Assembly (NCBI GenBank): GCA_965247265.1
Contig: OZ252002.1
Location: 1,178,001-1,242,000, forward strand
DNA: 64,000 bases
Source: G965247265 sp965247265
GTDB lineage: Bacteria > Pseudomonadota > Gammaproteobacteria > UBA4575
Direction: 5' to 3'
Part shown: positions 37,208 to 46,060 of the stretch, piece by piece
Position numbering within the stretch: the first letter of the stretch is position 1
Layout: the number at the start of each line of letters is the position of its first letter
Position numbers and translations under genes: made by a program
The notes under the pieces: generated by a model
Databases searched by the model: none
Told to the model about the DNA's origin: nothing
Seen by the model: the letters and a program-made list of their open reading frames with translations, nothing else

Positions 37208-38098
37208 ATGGCTGATATATATTTCTTTTTTGAAATGCTGATATCAGGGCTGCTCAGTGGAGTTCTGTATGCACTTATTGCGCTTGGGTTTGTCCTTATT
37301 TATAAAGCATCAGGTGTTTTCAACTATGCACAAGGTGCGATGGTAGTTTTTGCTGCGCTAAGTTATGCAGGTTTGGTAGATGCAGGTGCTTCTGCAATTG
37401 TAGCTGGGTGTTTAGCAATTGTAATGATGATAATTGTAGCTATTCTAATCGAGTTTCTCGTACTACGACGTATGATAAACCGGTCTGAGATAAGCTTGTT
37501 TATGGTCACCATTGGTGTGGCTTATGTAATCAATGGTACTGGGCAATGGATGTGGGGTAGCGATGTCTCATTAATTGATATCAACATGCCGAGCGGGTTG
37601 TTACAAATAGGCGAAATTCTCATTGATAAAGCAGATGTTACAACTGCAATTATTTCAAGTATTTTGGTTCTAATTTTGTCGGTATTTTTTAGTTATACCT
37701 CTATGGGTCGTGCGCTTCGTGCAGTGGCAGATGATCATCAAGCCGCGGTTTCTGTTGGTGTTTCTATGCATAAGGTATGGATGGTTGTATGGGCAACAGC
37801 AGGAATTATTGCCTTCATTACAGGACTCATCTGGGGTGCACGCCTCGGGGCACAACCAGCTTTAAGTATAATCACCCTAAAAGCACTACCTGTTCTCATT
37901 TTGGGCGGATTAACCTCTGTACCAGGTGCAATCTGTGGAGGGTTAATTATTGGAGTGAGTGAGCGATTATTTGAGGTGTATGCAGGGCCACTCATTGGCG
38001 GATCTACTGACAGTTGGTTTCCTTATGTTGTCGCGATTCTTTTTTTGGCTGTACGGCCTCAGGGTCTATTTGGTGAACGCCCGATCAGGAGGATCTAG
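37208..38098 (+). CDS. LivH-type ABC transporter permease
   Basis: 296 aa with about eight membrane segments. Typical LivH text is present: GLLSGVLYALIALGFVLIYKASGVFNYAQGAMV near the start, YTSMGRALRAVADDHQAAVSVGV in the cytoplasmic coupling region, and LPVLILGGLTSVPGAICGGLIIGVSE before a last helix ending RPQGLFGERPIRRI. It forms the inner-membrane channel with LivM. The gene starts 2 bp after livG. Confidence 0.93.
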   Translation: MADIYFFFEMLISGLLSGVLYALIALGFVLIYKASGVFNYAQGAMVVFAALSYAGLVDAGASAIVAGCLAIVMMIIVAILIEFLVLRRMINRSEISLFMVTIGVAYVINGTGQWMWGSDVSLIDINMPSGLLQIGEILIDKADVTTAIISSILVLILSVFFSYTSMGRALRAVADDHQAAVSVGVSMHKVWMVVWATAGIIAFITGLIWGARLGAQPALSIITLKALPVLILGGLTSVPGAICGGLIIGVSERLFEVYAGPLIGGSTDSWFPYVVAILFLAVRPQGLFGERPIRRI

Positions 38099-38105
38099 AT
38101 CTTAA

Positions 38106-39176
38106 ATGTTTTATAGTCAAGCAAGACAATTACGCACATCTTTTGGTGAGGATCTAATTTTATTACCGGCTCGTGAAGATCGAATTGTAATAATAATCTT
38201 ACTCGCGATTCTTTTTATATTTATTCCTTTTTTTGCAAATGAATATTGGATCGGAAGTATCTTTATCCCGGTAATGATTTTGTCGATAGCCGCTATTGGG
38301 GCAAATTTGTTAATGGGTTATGCCGGTCTATTTTCGTTAGGTACTGGTGGGTTGATGGCGGTCGGAGCTTACACGAGTTACAAATTAGCCACTAATGTGC
38401 CTGAAATACCTGTGATTATCGATTTTTTGATTGGTGGTTTAATGGCAGCGATAGTTGGTGTCTTATTTGGACTTACAAGTCTGCGCTTGCGAGCTTTTTA
38501 TCTTGCAATTGCCACCCTTGCTGCACAATTTTTTCTCGAATGGATATTTTCGAGAGTAGCTTGGTTTTGGAACTATCACCCTTCAGGAGTCGCTTCAACT
38601 TCTAGCATCACGGTCTTTGGTTTCTCATTAGCGTCTGAAGTAAATGCATATTTATTTGTATTGATTGTTACAATTATTTTTGCCGTACTTGCAAAAAATA
38701 TTGTCCGTAGCCATTTTGGCCGTCAATGGATCGCTATTCGCGATAATGAAATTTCAGCTGAATTTATTGGAGTAAATATACCCGTGACAAAATTGGTGGT
38801 GTTTGCAGTAAGCTCTTTTTATTGCGGGGTTGCAGGTGGTCTTTGGGCGTTTTTGTATTTACAAAACGTTACTGTTTCTGCATTTACAATCGACATGTCA
38901 TTTAAAATAATGTTCATAGTAATAATTGGAGGGTTGGGTAGCATATTCGGATCATTCATTGGCGCTATATTTATATTCCTATTGCCTCTGGCTTTATATG
39001 AAATGCCAGCACTTCTAAATTTTCAAATTAACTCGCAAGTGCAGTCATACATAGAGATCATAACTTTTGGCATCCTTATCATATTTTTTCTTATTGTCGA
39101 ACCATTAGGTCTAGCAAAGCTATGGTTCACAATGCGCGATAAGCTTCGTGCATGGCCATATCCTTATAATGATTAA
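38106..39176 (+). CDS. LivM-type ABC transporter permease
   Basis: 356 aa, about ten membrane segments after a short cytoplasmic N-terminus. Family blocks: GANLLMGYAGLFSLGTGGLMAVGAYTSY, LRLRAFYLAIATLAAQFFLEW, GRQWIAIRDNEISAEFIGVN for the coupling helix, and FIVIIGGLGSIFGSFIGA. It pairs with LivH. The start lies 7 bp after the livH stop, with AGGAGG inside the end of livH as RBS. Confidence 0.93.
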   Translation: MFYSQARQLRTSFGEDLILLPAREDRIVIIILLAILFIFIPFFANEYWIGSIFIPVMILSIAAIGANLLMGYAGLFSLGTGGLMAVGAYTSYKLATNVPEIPVIIDFLIGGLMAAIVGVLFGLTSLRLRAFYLAIATLAAQFFLEWIFSRVAWFWNYHPSGVASTSSITVFGFSLASEVNAYLFVLIVTIIFAVLAKNIVRSHFGRQWIAIRDNEISAEFIGVNIPVTKLVVFAVSSFYCGVAGGLWAFLYLQNVTVSAFTIDMSFKIMFIVIIGGLGSIFGSFIGAIFIFLLPLALYEMPALLNFQINSQVQSYIEIITFGILIIFFLIVEPLGLAKLWFTMRDKLRAWPYPYND

Positions 39177-39200
39177 AATAACAAACCAAACTTATTATCC

Positions 39201-40019
39201 ATGATGATTAACAAATCAAGCAAGCAACCATTATTAGAACTGCAAGATGTAAGTGCCGTTTATGGACGTTTAAGTCTTGCTTTGAAAGGCATTTCTCTGA
39301 ACGTACAACATGGGTCAATTGTAGCATTAGTTGGTGCAAACGGTGCGGGCAAAACCACGACGCTTAAATCGATCTCAAATTTAATATCGATCGATGGAGG
39401 AGCTGTTACACAAGGATCAATATTCTATGAAGGCGAGAATATTTGTGGTGTAGATCCAGAAGTTCTAGTTTCTAAAGGAATTGTACAGGTGCTCGAGGGA
39501 CGGCGTTGCTTTAATCATCTGACTGTAGAAGAAAATCTACTGGTGAGTTGCAAACGCAACGGTCGCAGTCGTTCTGATGTAAGAAATGAGATCGAAGAAA
39601 TCTACGAATATTTCCCGATCCTCAATAAAATACGACGTTCCTATGCAGGGTATATCTCTGGTGGCGAGCAACAAATGCTTGTCATAGGGCGTGCAATATT
39701 AGCCAAGCCAAGACTTCTTTTGTTAGACGAACCATCGATGGGTGTAGCGCCAATTATAGTTGAAGAAATTTACGAGATATTATCTAAATTGGCGAAACAA
39801 CTAGATATTAGTATCTTGCTTGCGGAACAAAATACTCGCTTAGCATTAGATTATGGTGACTATGGCTACATTATTGGTAATGGTCGGGTTGTGATAGAAG
39901 GCACATCCAATGAGTTGAAGAACAATCTATTAATTCAGGAATTTTATATGGGTGTTCATGAGGATGGAAATATTTCAATCGAAAAGCGTTCAACTCGAGA
40001 GAATAGCTGGCTAATTTAA
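39201..40019 (+). CDS. LivF-type ABC transporter ATP-binding protein
   Basis: 272 aa. Walker A is GANGAGKTTT, the signature is ISGGEQQMLVIGRA, and Walker B is LLLLDEPSMGVAPIIVEEI, followed by LAEQNTRLAL. It is the last gene of the second transporter operon before the IS at 40075. It has the same architecture as the LivF at 1779 (both keep a C-terminal extension) and the one at 47427. Confidence 0.93.
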   Translation: MMINKSSKQPLLELQDVSAVYGRLSLALKGISLNVQHGSIVALVGANGAGKTTTLKSISNLISIDGGAVTQGSIFYEGENICGVDPEVLVSKGIVQVLEGRRCFNHLTVEENLLVSCKRNGRSRSDVRNEIEEIYEYFPILNKIRRSYAGYISGGEQQMLVIGRAILAKPRLLLLDEPSMGVAPIIVEEIYEILSKLAKQLDISILLAEQNTRLALDYGDYGYIIGNGRVVIEGTSNELKNNLLIQEFYMGVHEDGNISIEKRSTRENSWLI

Positions 40020-40074
40020 ATAAGTAGCTCTAGCTATAATATTTCATAAGAATAAAAAGTTACTGCAATATAGC

Positions 40075-41272
40075 TGTGCGTGGCGAATTGGTAGTTACGC
40101 AGGAGTTGGGAGTTGATAGAGTCCACGACAAAGAGAATTCCAACCATAATTTACTAAAGTTGCGAGCGAGGAAGTTCTTTCTTGGCTAAATTTTTCAGGC
40201 ACTGCTCCATTAATAGAAGCATGGACGCGGTGATTGTTGTAATAGTCGGCAAAGTCATCCAACTTATTCTGTAAATCGACTTCATTCCAAAATAACATTT
40301 GATCGAGAAACTCTCTTCTGACAGTGCCGATCAATCGCTCTACATAAGGATGTGAGATGGGGGTAAAGGGGATCGACTTTACTTCGTCAATTTCGAGTAT
40401 TCGAAGATTGGCTTTCCAGCGATGAAATTGAAAGAGAGGGTCGTGATCCGTACTTATATAGTGAGGGATATTCTTCTTAGAAATAATCTGATTGAATATT
40501 CGACAAATCGTTGGGCCATCGACGGATCCTTTATTCACCGAGAGTCCAATGATCCGTCGACTCCACACATCCGTCACTACCAACACCCAGTGGGTTTTGA
40601 GTGAAATCGATTCACAGCAGAATAAATCGATACTCCAAAGACTGTCTTTCATATTTGCTATAAAGGATAATCATGACGGGCCACTGCTATCTCCAGGTCT
40701 TGGATGGTAATACTTCATCAGCACGCGCCGTACTACATCTTTGTTGATCTCAATACCAAACTTATTCATAATAATTAAAGCGATACGCGGACAACCAAAA
40801 CTGGGATTGCGGAGCTTAATTTCCAGAATCGCTTTGATCAGATCACTGTTAGGGCCTTTGGGTCCCGACTTTCTGTTTCCATGAGAAGAAAAGAGTCGTA
40901 AGTATTTGCGTTTAACGAGTACTTTGTGAAACGAAAGTAGGGTAGAAGGTTTTATAATGATGGCAGATCGAGTCAGTCGTTTAGGTGATAACAACATCGC
41001 AAGCCAGCCAAAGATGAATCGATCCATGGTGGTGAGGTTGGGCGCTCTTCCTCGTGCGCGTTGAATGACTAATAGTTGTTTCTTTAGTACTAAGTTTTCG
41101 GCAGCAACCGCCTTCATTCCACCTGGCTGGAGCAGGCGAACAAGTAGGCTAATTAAATGAATAACGAGTAGGAGAGTATCCTTCATGCAGACTCATCATA
41201 GAGCGAACTTAATCCATTGCAAGACTGCGAATTCAACTAAAATTATTGCAAACTACCAATTCGCCATGTACA
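40075..41272 (-). mobile_element. insertion sequence with 22-bp terminal inverted repeats
   Basis: The ends are 40075-40096 (TGTGCG then TGGCGAATTGGTAGTT) and 41251-41272 (its inverse with ACA for GCG); the inner 16 bp are identical. The element is about 1.2 kb and begins TG...CA, like IS3/IS481-type elements. No clear target duplication is seen (TATAGC against GGAGAA). It separates the second Liv operon from the alpha/beta hydrolase gene. A related solo end lies at 51502-51524. Confidence 0.88.
40095..41186 (-). pseudogene. IS transposase with integrase core (rve), interrupted by TGA
   Basis: One frame of 363 codons is interrupted at 40671-40673 by TGA. The N-terminal half has the helix-turn-helix region (ENLVLKKQLLVIQR, LRNPSFGCPRIALIIMNKFG). 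The C-terminal half is the DDE integrase core: WSIDLFCCES for the first Asp, ISTDHDPLF for the second, and FTPISHPYVERLIGTVRREFLDQ for the Glu. The stop falls in GPS-stop-LSFIANMKDSLW, where the family normally has Trp, so a single TGG-to-TGA change is the simplest cause. The element is probably immobile unless complemented. Confidence 0.88.
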
Positions 41273-41285
41273 GGAGAAAAATAAT

Positions 41286-42149
41286 ATGAAACAAGAAATT
41301 ATGTTAGATGGTATAAAGCTTAACATCAACATCGAAGAATCGGGTTCAGGAGAAACAACAATTCTCTTTGTGCATGGTATTCCTACAAATGCACGGTTGT
41401 GGAGACATGTTCAAGACCATTTAAAGGACCGCTATCGAACACTTGCAATGGATATGATCGGTTATGGTCAATCCGATATGCCTTTGGATGATGTTAAACA
41501 TACACTAACCAATCAAGCAGAGGCCATAAAGGGTGTGATTGATGGATTAGGACTAAAAGGAAAAGTGGTATTAGTCGGCCATGATCATGGTGGCGGTGCT
41601 TGCCAAATATTTGCTTCCAAATTCTGTGACTACATAAGTCGCTTAGTATTAATCAATGCAGTTGCTTTTGATTATTGGCCGGTATTGGAAGTAGAAGCCT
41701 TTAATGCATTAGTAGGTGCTCCAGATGAAACACTCCAATTGGCGATGGGCCAAGCTGCCGCAGCCTTTCCTGGTCTATTGCGAACCGGCAGTTACGATAA
41801 AATTGCCTTTACGGACCAAAACGTGAAACAAAACTATCTAGGATTTTGGGCACGAGGACCGGGATTGCACGGGTTTAAATCATTAGTAAAAGTGTGTAGC
41901 GAACCCTCAAGTGAAGAAACCCTCGGTGTAGATCACAGCAAGATTACCTGCCCCACGATGATTTGTTGGGCTTTGCATGACGCTTGGATGCCGGTGGAAT
42001 CAGGTCGGCGACTCAAAGCAGCAATAAAAGGTCCGACTCGTTTTCATGTTATAGAAAGAGCAGGGCATTATGTTCCCGAAGATCGCCCCGATGTCGTTGC
42101 AGAATATATAGACGATTTCATTACTGAATGGCAGGGTGTAAATATTTAG
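41286..42149 (+). CDS. alpha/beta hydrolase with Asp nucleophile (haloalkane dehalogenase/epoxide hydrolase type)
   Basis: 287 aa. The oxyanion segment FVHGIPTNARLWRHV, the nucleophile elbow VGHDHGGGACQ (Asp, not Ser, around residue 100), a late acidic residue in ALHDAWMPVESG and the catalytic His in AGHYVPEDRPD make the triad of the dehalogenase/epoxide-hydrolase branch. It is cytoplasmic. Its RBS (AGGAG) abuts the right end of the IS, so the insertion lies just in front of the gene and may have cut it off from the livF transcript. The substrate is unknown; an epoxide or haloacid is possible. Confidence 0.88.
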   Translation: MKQEIMLDGIKLNINIEESGSGETTILFVHGIPTNARLWRHVQDHLKDRYRTLAMDMIGYGQSDMPLDDVKHTLTNQAEAIKGVIDGLGLKGKVVLVGHDHGGGACQIFASKFCDYISRLVLINAVAFDYWPVLEVEAFNALVGAPDETLQLAMGQAAAAFPGLLRTGSYDKIAFTDQNVKQNYLGFWARGPGLHGFKSLVKVCSEPSSEETLGVDHSKITCPTMICWALHDAWMPVESGRRLKAAIKGPTRFHVIERAGHYVPEDRPDVVAEYIDDFITEWQGVNI

Positions 42150-42403
42150 CTCAAAACGTTTTTCTATGAAATGTAAATTTGAAAGGACAATAAGGACTTA
42201 GCTATTTAGGAACATGATTTGCACAGTATTTTCCCATTTGGCAAGTTTCTAAAAGCCTAATATGGGTTACCATGAATGTCCCGATAGGGGCTTTCCCAAA
42301 GAATAACTAAACGACGAAGTTTTTTACTCCAATTAAGGAGTGCAATCTGTTATCAGGTCATGAGTAGAGCAATAAGACTAAGTTTTATTCGATCAAAATA
42401 TAC

Positions 42404-42534
42404 GGTACTGTCAAATTAACTGATTTTATGGCGTGACTACTATAGTCACGTAGCTCTAAGCCATTGATTGTTTGTCGCGGAGAAGGCACATTTCGCCTAC
42501 AAAATAATAATATTTACATTAACTTGACTGTACC
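42404..42534. mobile_element. possible MITE with 16-bp imperfect terminal inverted repeats
   Basis: GGTACTGTCAAATTAA (42404-42419) and TTAACTTGACTGTACC (42519-42534) are inverted with 14 of 16 matches. The 131-bp element has no ORF and contains a tight hairpin with an 8-bp stem (42432-42439 with 42443-42450, 3-nt loop). The surrounding gap 42150-42547 has no gene. Confidence 0.5.
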
Positions 42535-42547
42535 AAATAGAAGTATT

Positions 42548-42603
42548 GTACTTAAGGGGGTGTTTTCGCCTAGCCATATGCTACTTATTAGCCATTGAAT
42601 TGA
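42548..42603 (+). promoter_or_regulatory. shared upstream element, copy 4 (before the third Liv/nitrile hydratase operon)
   Basis: GGGGGTGTT is followed by ATGCTACTTATTAGCCATTG and AATTGA. The core matches copies 1-3; the spacer to the GGTGT half is 2 nt shorter. It is about 470 bp before livG at 43075, with a small gene remnant between, so the transcript would have a long leader or another first gene. Confidence 0.6.
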
Positions 42604-42692
42604 TCTGAGCTTGCTTCAGTATAGTTTAAGTATATTTAGATAAATAATTTCATATATTACGGTGAGAATGCGAATAATCTCAATCAAAATGA

Positions 42693-42854
42693 ATCAACGA
42701 TTATTCATTAGGTAGGTTTTATATTGATGGGCGTGAATATATTTGTTGCACTCTGTGTGCAGATAGACGTGCTACTGACGCAATTTCTTCTTTAAGTACG
42801 ATCAATACTGATGCAATTCGACATATGAAAATAGAAGTTTCTCGCCTTGGTTAA
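42693..42854 (+). pseudogene. Cys-rich gene fragment without a start codon
   Basis: 54 codons end at TAA 42852-42854 and read, in part, DYSLGRFYIDGREYICCTLC and ADRRATDAISSL. The text looks like genuine protein (balanced composition, a C-C-x2-C cluster, an amphipathic C-terminal helix). TGA lies directly upstream, and an ATG with eight codons (42689) is in another frame. It may be a small protein broken by a frameshift near 42700. The family is not recognised. From 42855 to 43074 I see nothing. Confidence 0.35.
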
Positions 42855-43074
42855 AAAGATGAATGGATTGTTATAACAGCAGTTTAAAGTTTTGTAGTAA
42901 GAGCACTAATATGACAGTAGCTTTGATGCAAGTACCTTGTAGTCGTTGTAGTATATGGTGTTTCAAATAATAAAAAATATGTTTTAAGAAAGAGGGAGGT
43001 GGTGTGTCAGCTATAATTTTTGATGATGCTCGAGCTCGCCTGGGGAAAATTAGATTGCATACAGAGATGCGTGT

Positions 43075-43887
43075 ATGCAAACAGCTAATTTAGCGTCCAA
43101 CGATGCATCCATCAGCAATGAAGCGCTTCTGGAAACTAATGATATCTCTCTATCATTCAAGGGGGTGACCGCCCTTTCCGATGTTAGCTTTAATGTTCAC
43201 AAAGGCGAAATTTGTGCACTGATCGGTCCAAACGGTGCTGGCAAAAGTTCGTTACTAAATGTCATTAACGGCGTTTATCGACCACAACAGGGCGAAGTTG
43301 TTTTTGATGGCAAACATTTCCAAAAGATTACTCCTATCGATGCGGCGCGACGTGGTATCGGGCGAACTTTTCAGCACAATGCATTATTCGAACGGCTGAC
43401 TGTTTTAGACAATGTTCTTGCCGGTTTGGCGCGTCGTGGCAAAACCACGTTCTGGGAAAATGCTTTTCGTATTGGCCGAGATCGTGCTGAAAGACAGCAG
43501 TTTCTTGCATGGGCCGACAAGATCATAACTTTTCTGGGACTTGAAGAGCATGCCCACACAATTGTCTCAACACTTCCCTTTGGTATTCAAAAGCGGGTCG
43601 ATCTAGCACGTGCACTGGTTGCAGAGCCCAAACTCCTGCTGCTCGATGAACCTATGGCGGGAATGAACCAAGATGAAAAGCATGAAATGAGCCGTATCGT
43701 CTCAGAGGTGAATTTACGCTTTGGAACCACCATCGTGCTGATCGAACATGATATAGGCATTGTGATGGGATTGGCACATCGTATTGTGGTGCTGGATTAT
43801 GGACGCAAGATTGCCGATGGAATACCGGAGCAAGTACGAAATAACCCAGATGTGATCAAGGCTTACCTTGGTGAAGATTACGAATAA
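43075..43887 (+). CDS. LivG-type ABC transporter ATP-binding protein
   Basis: 270 aa. Walker A is IGPNGAGKSSLLN, the Q-loop is GRTFQHNALFERLTVLDNVLAG, the signature region is LPFGIQKRVDLARA, and Walker B is LLLLDEPMAGM followed by IEHDIGIV. The N-terminus has about 20 extra polar residues. It opens the third transporter operon, which continues through livH, livM, binding protein, livF, amidase and nitrile hydratase on the same strand. Its base composition is richer in G+C than that of the second cluster. Confidence 0.93.
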   Translation: MQTANLASNDASISNEALLETNDISLSFKGVTALSDVSFNVHKGEICALIGPNGAGKSSLLNVINGVYRPQQGEVVFDGKHFQKITPIDAARRGIGRTFQHNALFERLTVLDNVLAGLARRGKTTFWENAFRIGRDRAERQQFLAWADKIITFLGLEEHAHTIVSTLPFGIQKRVDLARALVAEPKLLLLDEPMAGMNQDEKHEMSRIVSEVNLRFGTTIVLIEHDIGIVMGLAHRIVVLDYGRKIADGIPEQVRNNPDVIKAYLGEDYE

Positions 43888-43905
43888 GAATTAATGGAGT
43901 CGTAG

Positions 43906-44781
43906 ATGTTTCTTGAAATATTGTTAGGTGGGTTGCTGGCGGGAGTGATGTATTCGTCAGTAGCGCTCGGATTTGTGCTCATTTACAAGGCGTCCGGCGT
44001 ATTCAATCTTGCACAAGGCGCCATGGTACTGTTTGCAGCCTTGATGTATGTGACCCTGATCGAAGCCGGTGCCCCTTTTTGGCTCGCGCTATTGGCGGTA
44101 CTAGTTGTGATGATTTTATTTGCTGTGTTGATTGAGCGCTTGATACTGCGTCCTATGGCGAATCGCGATCCTATGGTGCTGTTTGTGGCCACATTGGGGC
44201 TAAGCTTCATCATTGAAGGTATGGCACAGCTAGCGATGGGAACTGATGTCCACATTTTAGAGCTTGGGATTGCGAACGGTACCATTCAAATTGGTGATTT
44301 ATGGTTGAGTGAATTCGACCTATTTGCTACCGCAATAGCTATCCTTTTGGTGGTTGTAATTTCAATTGTTTTCAATACCACGCGTATAGGGATTTCGCTA
44401 CGTGCGGTTGCCGATGATGTTGTGGCTGCGCAATCGATTGGCATTCAGCTTCCACGAGTCTGGCGGATTGTATGGAGTGTGGCAGGATTTGTAGCCCTGG
44501 CTGCAGGTCTTCTATGGGGCGCGCGTCAAGGTGTTTCGTTTTCATTGACACTATCTGCACTTAAGGCATTACCAGTTCTTATCATAGGCGGTTTCTCTTC
44601 TATGCCTGGAGCGATCATTGCTGGATTGCTTGTCGGATCAACTGAAAGCCTAGCTGATTTCTATATTGGCCCGATCTTTCATGGCAGTGTATCGACTTGG
44701 TTTGCATACGTCTTGGCGATTTTCTTCCTATTGATTAGGCCGGCTGGTCTTTTCGGTGAACGTGAGATCGAGCGGGTTTGA
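43906..44781 (+). CDS. LivH-type ABC transporter permease
   Basis: 291 aa, about eight membrane helices. Family text: LAGVMYSSVALGFVLIYKASGVFNLAQGAMVLFA, then ISLRAVADDVVAAQSIGIQLPRVWRIVWS, and ALPVLIIGGFSSMPGAIIAGLLVG. It is paralogous to the LivH at 37208 along its whole length. The start lies 18 bp after the livG stop with TGGAG as RBS. Confidence 0.93.
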   Translation: MFLEILLGGLLAGVMYSSVALGFVLIYKASGVFNLAQGAMVLFAALMYVTLIEAGAPFWLALLAVLVVMILFAVLIERLILRPMANRDPMVLFVATLGLSFIIEGMAQLAMGTDVHILELGIANGTIQIGDLWLSEFDLFATAIAILLVVVISIVFNTTRIGISLRAVADDVVAAQSIGIQLPRVWRIVWSVAGFVALAAGLLWGARQGVSFSLTLSALKALPVLIIGGFSSMPGAIIAGLLVGSTESLADFYIGPIFHGSVSTWFAYVLAIFFLLIRPAGLFGEREIERV

Positions 44782-44784
44782 ACC

Positions 44785-45864
44785 ATGTCTGATAGCAAAA
44801 CTTCAACTGCAGCTAACACTAGCGTGCCCCAACCGGTTTCCCGTTCCGAGGTGCTTAAGCGAAGCATTATTGGAGTATCGACTATCGCAGCTTGCATCCT
44901 TCCGTTCAGCTTCAGTGACTATTGGATTAACTCGATTATCATTCCAATGCTAGCGATGGGCGTTGCGGGCATTGGTCTCAATTTGCTGATGGGTTACACT
45001 GGATGTATTTCACTGGGTTCTGCTGCCTTCATGGCTATTGGTGCTTTTTCGGCCTACAATTTGTTACTGCGAGTACCGGTGTTGCCGCTACCAATAGTCA
45101 TCGTCCTGGCCGGACTGATTGCGGGATTGATTGGCGTACTATTTGGGTTGCCTAGCCTGCGCATCAAAGGGTTTTACCTGGCGGCATCAACGCTTGGGGC
45201 GCAGTTTTTTTTCGAATTTTTGTTTACTAATTTCCCTTGGTTCTGCAACAACAATCTAACATTAACCATTACGGCTCCGCGCTTAGAGATTTTCGGTTGG
45301 GATCTTAAATCTGCCCAAGGCCGTTACATGATGGTTATTGTTACAACGCTTAGCTTAGTGGTGCTAGCGTATAGCATCGTACGCAGTCGCATCGGCCGAG
45401 AGTGGATGGCGCTCAGTGACATGGAAACTTCTGCCAACGTCTTAGGAATCAAAGTTGCAAGTCGCAAACTTCTGGCCTTTGGCATCAGCTCTTTTTACTG
45501 TGGCATCGCCGGTGTACTGTGGGCGTTTGCTTATCTGCGAACCAGCAATGCGTATTCGTTCGATCTCGATAAGTCTTTTGAAATTTTGTTTATTGTGATC
45601 ATTGGTGGTACCGCTAGCATCTTCGGTAATTTTATCGGCGCGGCATTCATAATATTGGTCCCTGTTTTTCTCGATCTTGCGGTCACTGGTATGGGTTTAA
45701 CGGAATACGTGCATATCGGAATCACTACAAATCTGCAACGAGTATTATTCGGCGTCATGATTATCTACATCCTAATACAAGAACCAGACGGTCTTTACAG
45801 ATTGATACAACGAGTCGCCACATCGCTACTTAGCTGGTTTCGACAGTTGCGGACAGTTTCATGA
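44785..45864 (+). CDS. LivM-type ABC transporter permease
   Basis: 359 aa; a hydrophilic N-terminus of about 30 aa is followed by about ten membrane helices. Blocks: GLNLLMGYTGCISLGSAAFMAIGAFSAYN, LRIKGFYLAASTLGAQFFFEF, GREWMALSDMETSANVLGIK, FIVIIGGTASIFGNFIGAAF and a C-terminal IQEPDGLYRL. It starts 3 bp after livH and would form the channel with it. Confidence 0.93.
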   Translation: MSDSKTSTAANTSVPQPVSRSEVLKRSIIGVSTIAACILPFSFSDYWINSIIIPMLAMGVAGIGLNLLMGYTGCISLGSAAFMAIGAFSAYNLLLRVPVLPLPIVIVLAGLIAGLIGVLFGLPSLRIKGFYLAASTLGAQFFFEFLFTNFPWFCNNNLTLTITAPRLEIFGWDLKSAQGRYMMVIVTTLSLVVLAYSIVRSRIGREWMALSDMETSANVLGIKVASRKLLAFGISSFYCGIAGVLWAFAYLRTSNAYSFDLDKSFEILFIVIIGGTASIFGNFIGAAFIILVPVFLDLAVTGMGLTEYVHIGITTNLQRVLFGVMIIYILIQEPDGLYRLIQRVATSLLSWFRQLRTVS

Positions 45865-46060
45865 TACTAATCCTTTACACAGTGCTGAAAATAGGGAGTC
45901 AATAATGAAAAAAGTGCAGAACAATCAGTCTTTTAGACTTTCTAATAACACACTACAAAGAAAGGAGTAGAATTTCATTACCTTGCTATAAGTAATTGTG
46001 CTTGTCGCCTTTTAGGCGCAAGTTTCTTATAACAAACGAAAAATAATAGGAGAAAATACA

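Noticed and set aside
36359..37995. Minus-strand ORFs opposite livG and livH
   Set aside because: Compositional shadows of plus-strand transporter genes; no RBS or protein-like text.
14391..41186. UGA read as tryptophan or selenocysteine in terminase and transposase
   Set aside because: Several intact genes end with TGA (for example the oxidoreductase at 18283-20409 and the crotonase-coupled ligase) and TGG is used normally for Trp. The broken genes are both mobile-element genes, so ordinary nonsense mutations are simpler.
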